64,000 nucleotides of DNA, from contig WBMQ01000004.1 of the NCBI GenBank assembly GCA_016630905.1, forward strand, positions 1,426,001 through 1,490,000, read 5' to 3'. The notes under the pieces were generated by a model. It was not told where the DNA came from and did no database searches. It worked only from the letters and a program-made list of their open reading frames with translations. The stretch is from Capillidium heterosporum. Taxonomy: Eukaryota > Entomophthoromycota > Entomophthoromycetes > Entomophthorales > Capillidiaceae. Both the position numbers and the translations under genes were made by a program. Shown here one piece after another: positions 60,628-64,000 of the stretch (position 1 is the stretch's first letter; each line of letters opens with the position of its first letter).

Positions 60628-62052
60628 TTGATGAAGATAGGGTTTAGTATACTTTCAAAACTGTTGGCAAGTTCGATACTGCTTATCAAAACATGCAGTA
60701 CAGAAGCTCCGCCAAACTATAGAGGAGGGTGTGCACTAGTCAACGACGTACTCTACCACATCGGTGGGTTAGTAGACGGTGCTAAAGGCGAAGACGTATC
60801 TCGAGATGTCTATAAGTTAGATTTGAATGCTGGTATCACTTTAGATCCGATAGGTCAGGCCAACTGGGAAAAGCTTACTACCAGTCCAGAAAAAGATGAT
60901 CTCATCGATATCCAAGTTGCCTCCTATGATAACACTGGAAAGCTACTAATAGTGGGTGGAGGCGGTCCAAAATCAAATAGCAATATAAATGTTAGGATCC
61001 TGGATATCAAAACAAACAAATGGACCTCAGGGGTAGAAGCGCTACCTCAAGTCAAAGTTAAGTTGTTCGAAAGCAAGGTTCTCAATATGTTTCACCTCCT
61101 AAATGGCACCCTAGTCAGTCGAGATGACGATATGGTCTACATCGGTGGTAAGATTACCTCCAACGCCCTTCTTGACGACTTTGGGTTAGGTTTAACGAGT
61201 TACGATTTAGCTGAGAAAACGATTACTTTTGACCAAACAAAAATTCTCCCCTCCAAGGCAGCGGCGGTAATCTACGACAAGAAACTGTATATAGTTGGTG
61301 GTCAAATTAATGATAGTAAAGACCCAATCCCAATGAACAATGTTATGATCTACGACTTTAACACTAAAACTTGGTCCTACAAAGCAACAAGTGGAGATCC
61401 TCCCAAGCCAGTTATCAGCTCGTCGACTGCCCTTCATGATGGAAATCTATTCATCGTTGGTGGATCATTATCTACCACCTCTATAAAGAGTCCCTCCAAT
61501 CTGCTGTACTTCCTGGATCTAGATAGTATGACTTGGTTCAACGAGAGCATCGAAGGTTTGGAATCCAATTATGGTGGATGCCTAGCTTATTACAACCAAC
61601 ACCTCATCCATAGCTTTGGTAGTTTAATTGGGACCAAGAGTTCCAAGACCCAGCTTATCGACATCCGATCCAAAAAGTTGGTTAAAATGCTGCCCAGTTA
61701 TACTTTGCCTTCTGAAACTGATTTAAGCTACAAGGTGAACCAATTTTTCAAGAACAATTTAGTTGCAGTTGTGGTCATTTCAGCTTTAGTATTCCTACTC
61801 ATAGTCGGTACCGTTGCTTACTATCTAGCTAAGCTACGGCGTACATCCAAGGCGGTCGAGTATACTGAGTTTGAAGACGATGAGAATCTACCGAAGCCTC
61901 TATTGGGAACGGTGTGGTCGGATACTAGACCAAAGGAGCCGAATTTCAATTTAGAATCTAGTAGTGAAAGTATGCTGTTTACGTTGGAGACTTCTCAGCT
62001 TGGCAGCTACGACTCCAACGTCACTATGTCTAATGAGAAATTGAATTTGTAA
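60628..62052 (+). CDS. Kelch-repeat single-pass membrane protein (474 aa)
   Basis: Intronless, 474 residues. The leader MMKIGFSILSKLLASSILLIKTCS is a signal peptide. The ectodomain begins RGGCALVNDVLYHIGGLVDG, closely like the first blade of the kelch protein at 8447-10018, and continues with LLIVGGGGPK, VYIGGKI, LYIVGGQI and LFIVGGSLS, about five to six blades. The membrane helix is about 378-400 (VVVISALVFLLIVGTVAYYLA), then basic KLRR and a 73-residue tail with acidic TEFEDDENLPKP and a Ser-rich end. The NLPKP here and NIPKP in the tail of the 8447 gene suggest a shared cytoplasmic motif. Type I topology. Role unknown. Confidence 0.85.
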   Translation: MMKIGFSILSKLLASSILLIKTCSTEAPPNYRGGCALVNDVLYHIGGLVDGAKGEDVSRDVYKLDLNAGITLDPIGQANWEKLTTSPEKDDLIDIQVASYDNTGKLLIVGGGGPKSNSNINVRILDIKTNKWTSGVEALPQVKVKLFESKVLNMFHLLNGTLVSRDDDMVYIGGKITSNALLDDFGLGLTSYDLAEKTITFDQTKILPSKAAAVIYDKKLYIVGGQINDSKDPIPMNNVMIYDFNTKTWSYKATSGDPPKPVISSSTALHDGNLFIVGGSLSTTSIKSPSNLLYFLDLDSMTWFNESIEGLESNYGGCLAYYNQHLIHSFGSLIGTKSSKTQLIDIRSKKLVKMLPSYTLPSETDLSYKVNQFFKNNLVAVVVISALVFLLIVGTVAYYLAKLRRTSKAVEYTEFEDDENLPKPLLGTVWSDTRPKEPNFNLESSSESMLFTLETSQLGSYDSNVTMSNEKLNL

Positions 62053-62487
62053 ATAGATTCTGTTGAATTTTGTATATATATTATAACTTAATAAATAGTT
62101 TTATATATGCATATTTGGAGACATTTGTATACAGATATATTTTTATAGTTTGGTGTGGTACACGATATATCCATATTTACGAAATTTCAGTATTTTGAAA
62201 ATATTAATATAGTATACCCTTTTGGAGTTTACATTAAATACTTTATATAGTTAATATAGTTAACATATATTAAGAAAACTAATGTATACTCATAAATCTT
62301 ACATCCTACCACTGATACTCTTCTATCAAAATATAGCATCCATATGCAGTGTATCTCAAAATACCTGAGCTACTATGCTCTCCAGTTCCTTGTTTTAGTC
62401 ACGTGCAAATTCAACAGATAACGTGGATTTCAAGTTTGAATTTCAGACATTTTCAACTTTTCTTGAACAAGAACCAACTTTTAACTT
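62053..62487. other. Intergenic, no gene recognised
   Basis: A+T-rich spacer. Nothing recognised. Confidence 0.5.
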
Positions 62488-63522
62488 ATGGTGGCCGAAC
62501 CCAAGCCAAGTGAGCTCAACGACATCGATGACCTCGATGATCTTTTGGACGGTAAATTTAAAATTGTTAACTCCTGCTTACTATTTTAGATGCCCTGGGA
62601 GATTTTTCAAAGCTTCAGCAGGATGCCCAGCCTATCCCCAAACCGGCTGCCACTACTAGCCAAGAGATAGACTTTGAAGCTGACTTTGCTGAACAACTGA
62701 CTTTGGGTATGGAGGATCTATTGAAACAGGTAGCTAGTGGTGAAGACCTAACTAGTTCGTTGGATCAACTTCGGGCTGCTACACAGTCATTGGATGGCCA
62801 AGCTCCTTCGACAGGTAAAGCGCAACCTACCAGCTTCCAAGATTCTATTGAGAGTACCATAAACAAGTTACAGTCTAGTTCTGACCAGGCTAAAGTAAAC
62901 TTTACATTTAGTACAATTTCTAATTTGAATTTAAGGATGCAATTAGCAATGATGAGAACCCAGAGGCCTTGCTGGAGCAGTTAATGAAGCAGATGGAGGG
63001 AATGACTGACTCTCCTGACTTTGAAAAGGCCATTGAAGGCATGATGGGCCAGATAATGACTAAAGATCTACTGTACGAACCTATGAAAGATCTGCAGGAG
63101 AAGGTAAAGACCAAGTGTTTGGTATAAACTTTTATTTAAATGCATATTTAGTATCCCCAGTGGTTGGAAGACAACAAGGACAAACTGAGTGCCGATGAGA
63201 TCACCAACTATAAGAAGCAGGAGCAGGTTGTCAGCGAGATCATAGCGCTCTTTGACGAGCAGCAGTGTGATGACAAAGGAGAGCCTCTGAACAACGATAC
63301 TAACAATACTATCCAGCTAAAGGTTATGGGCCTCATGCATACTGTAAGTTTATTTTTAGTTTCTGTTTTGAAGAAAGTATACTGAAATTATCTTCAATTT
63401 AGATGCAGGATCTGGGACAGCCACCGGCCGACCTTTTGAAGCTGATATCCCCCGATATGGAGATCGACGCCTCTGGCCAACCTAAACTCCCCAAGGAGCT
63501 AGAGGAATGTAATGTTATGTGA
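62488..63522 (+). CDS. PEX19: Peroxisomal biogenesis factor PEX19 with farnesylation box
   Basis: Five exons, 62488-62551, 62590-62894, 62936-63103, 63152-63343 and 63403-63522, give 282 residues. PEX19 is the cytosolic receptor and chaperone for peroxisomal membrane proteins and docks on PEX3. The acidic N-terminus (ELNDIDDLDDLLDDALGDF) is the usual PEX3-binding start. The central and C-terminal helical domain shows LLEQLMKQMEGM, MTKDLLYEPMKDL, YPQWLEDNKDKLS and a QDLGQPPADLLKLISPDME-like segment. The protein ends in CNVM, a complete CaaX box for farnesylation, as expected for the family. The start is the first ATG of the conserved frame; the frame upstream is unrelated. Confidence 0.92.
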
Positions 63523-63927
63523 CTTAATAACTTAGGAAGTAAATTTGCTTCGCAAACGTCCTATGTAAAAGTTTGAAACTTACCGATCTCTTCGGACCCT
63601 AAAACCTTTAGTCAATCGCGTAGTTGAGCTCCCCAACGATTCAAAGCTATGACCTATAAATGTAATGGTTTCTATATATCTTATGAGTGGTTTAATTATA
63701 TTTTATGGTTTATATTCTTGACTGTATAATTGTATATAAACTAAAATGGTTCATATTTAAGTTTATACTCGACTTGCTATTTGTGATTTATGGCGTATAT
63801 GGTATATTAAAAACTAACAAATAAAAGCAACTTTATTTATAGATATATATCTATGTTCGTTTATAACCTCCCAAATATTTAAAAGTTCATTCATAAAAGA
63901 CCAAAGCATAACCTCAAAGAAATTTAA
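63523..63927. other. 3' spacer, no gene recognised
   Basis: A+T-rich region after PEX19. Nothing recognised. Confidence 0.5.
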
Positions 63928-64000
63928 TCACAGCGTACAGTTCAAAAGTAAATTATCTATAAGGCGGACCTCACCACTACCTTCGGCATTCTTGACCTTT
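63928..64000 (-). CDS. Possible 3' end of a minus-strand gene (partial)
   Basis: From the window edge the minus strand reads an open frame of 23 residues (KVKNAEGSGEVRL, then IDNLLLNCTL) ending in TGA at 63928-63930. Base composition is more balanced than in the flanking spacer, as in other coding ends here. Too short to identify. Confidence 0.3.
   Translation of the reverse strand, partial: KVKNAEGSGEVRLIDNLLLNCTL

Overview
The window looks like nuclear DNA of an early-diverging (zygomycete-grade) fungus. Genes are compact and read with the standard code. They carry many short GT-AG introns (mostly 36-66 nt, several with a TACTAAT/CTAAC-like branch site) in very A+T-rich spacers. One gene encodes a fungus-type Zn2Cys6 regulator, and several encode secreted oxidative enzymes. 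An entomophthoralean, Conidiobolus-like fungus would fit the expanded GMC oxidoreductase, tyrosinase, LPMO-like and M64 peptidase families; that placement is inference from gene content only.

Layout. 0.5-4.1 kb: second-largest subunit of RNA polymerase I. 5.4-7.9 kb: tandem pair of small secreted proteins of unknown function. 8.4-12.5 kb: kelch membrane protein divergent from fumarase. 12.8-16.1 kb: BTB protein, its decayed copy and a 60-residue two-exon gene. 17-18.7 kb: LPMO-like enzyme and CIA30. 19.7-21.4 kb: dead M64 metallopeptidase gene. 22-25 kb: cyclin-dependent kinase and a coiled-coil protein. 25-28.4 kb: no gene seen. 28.4-35.4 kb: GMC oxidoreductase, an unknown AT-hook protein and a kelch membrane protein. 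36 kb: tRNA-Arg(UCU). 36.8-42.5 kb: RFC1 and a second GMC oxidoreductase. 44.8-49.6 kb: Zn2Cys6 regulator, SRP14 and PP2A activator. 50.7-57.4 kb: mitochondrial uL14, N-terminal amidase, a CID-domain proline-rich RNA-processing protein and D-2-hydroxyglutarate dehydrogenase. 58.7-63.5 kb: tyrosinase, kelch membrane protein and PEX19.

Two gene classes are interleaved. Housekeeping genes (Pol I, RFC1, fumarase, SRP14, PTPA, PEX19, D2HGDH) are intron-rich and show no obvious TATA box. Secreted or extracellular genes (the tandem pair, LPMO-like, GMC pair, tyrosinase) have zero or one intron, and a clear TATA box lies about 40-70 bp before the ATG.

The most unusual observation is a set of four clear reading-frame breaks in three conserved genes (RPA2, fumarase, and two in the CID gene). 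Each is resolved by ignoring exactly one extra base, and the family sequence then continues without loss of a residue. One-base insertions in the assembly are the simplest explanation; tolerated +1 frameshifting or transcript correction is the alternative. A possible missing base in RFC1 argues for sequence error. Gene models below were built by hand from splice signals, frame continuity and remembered family motifs; no database search was run.
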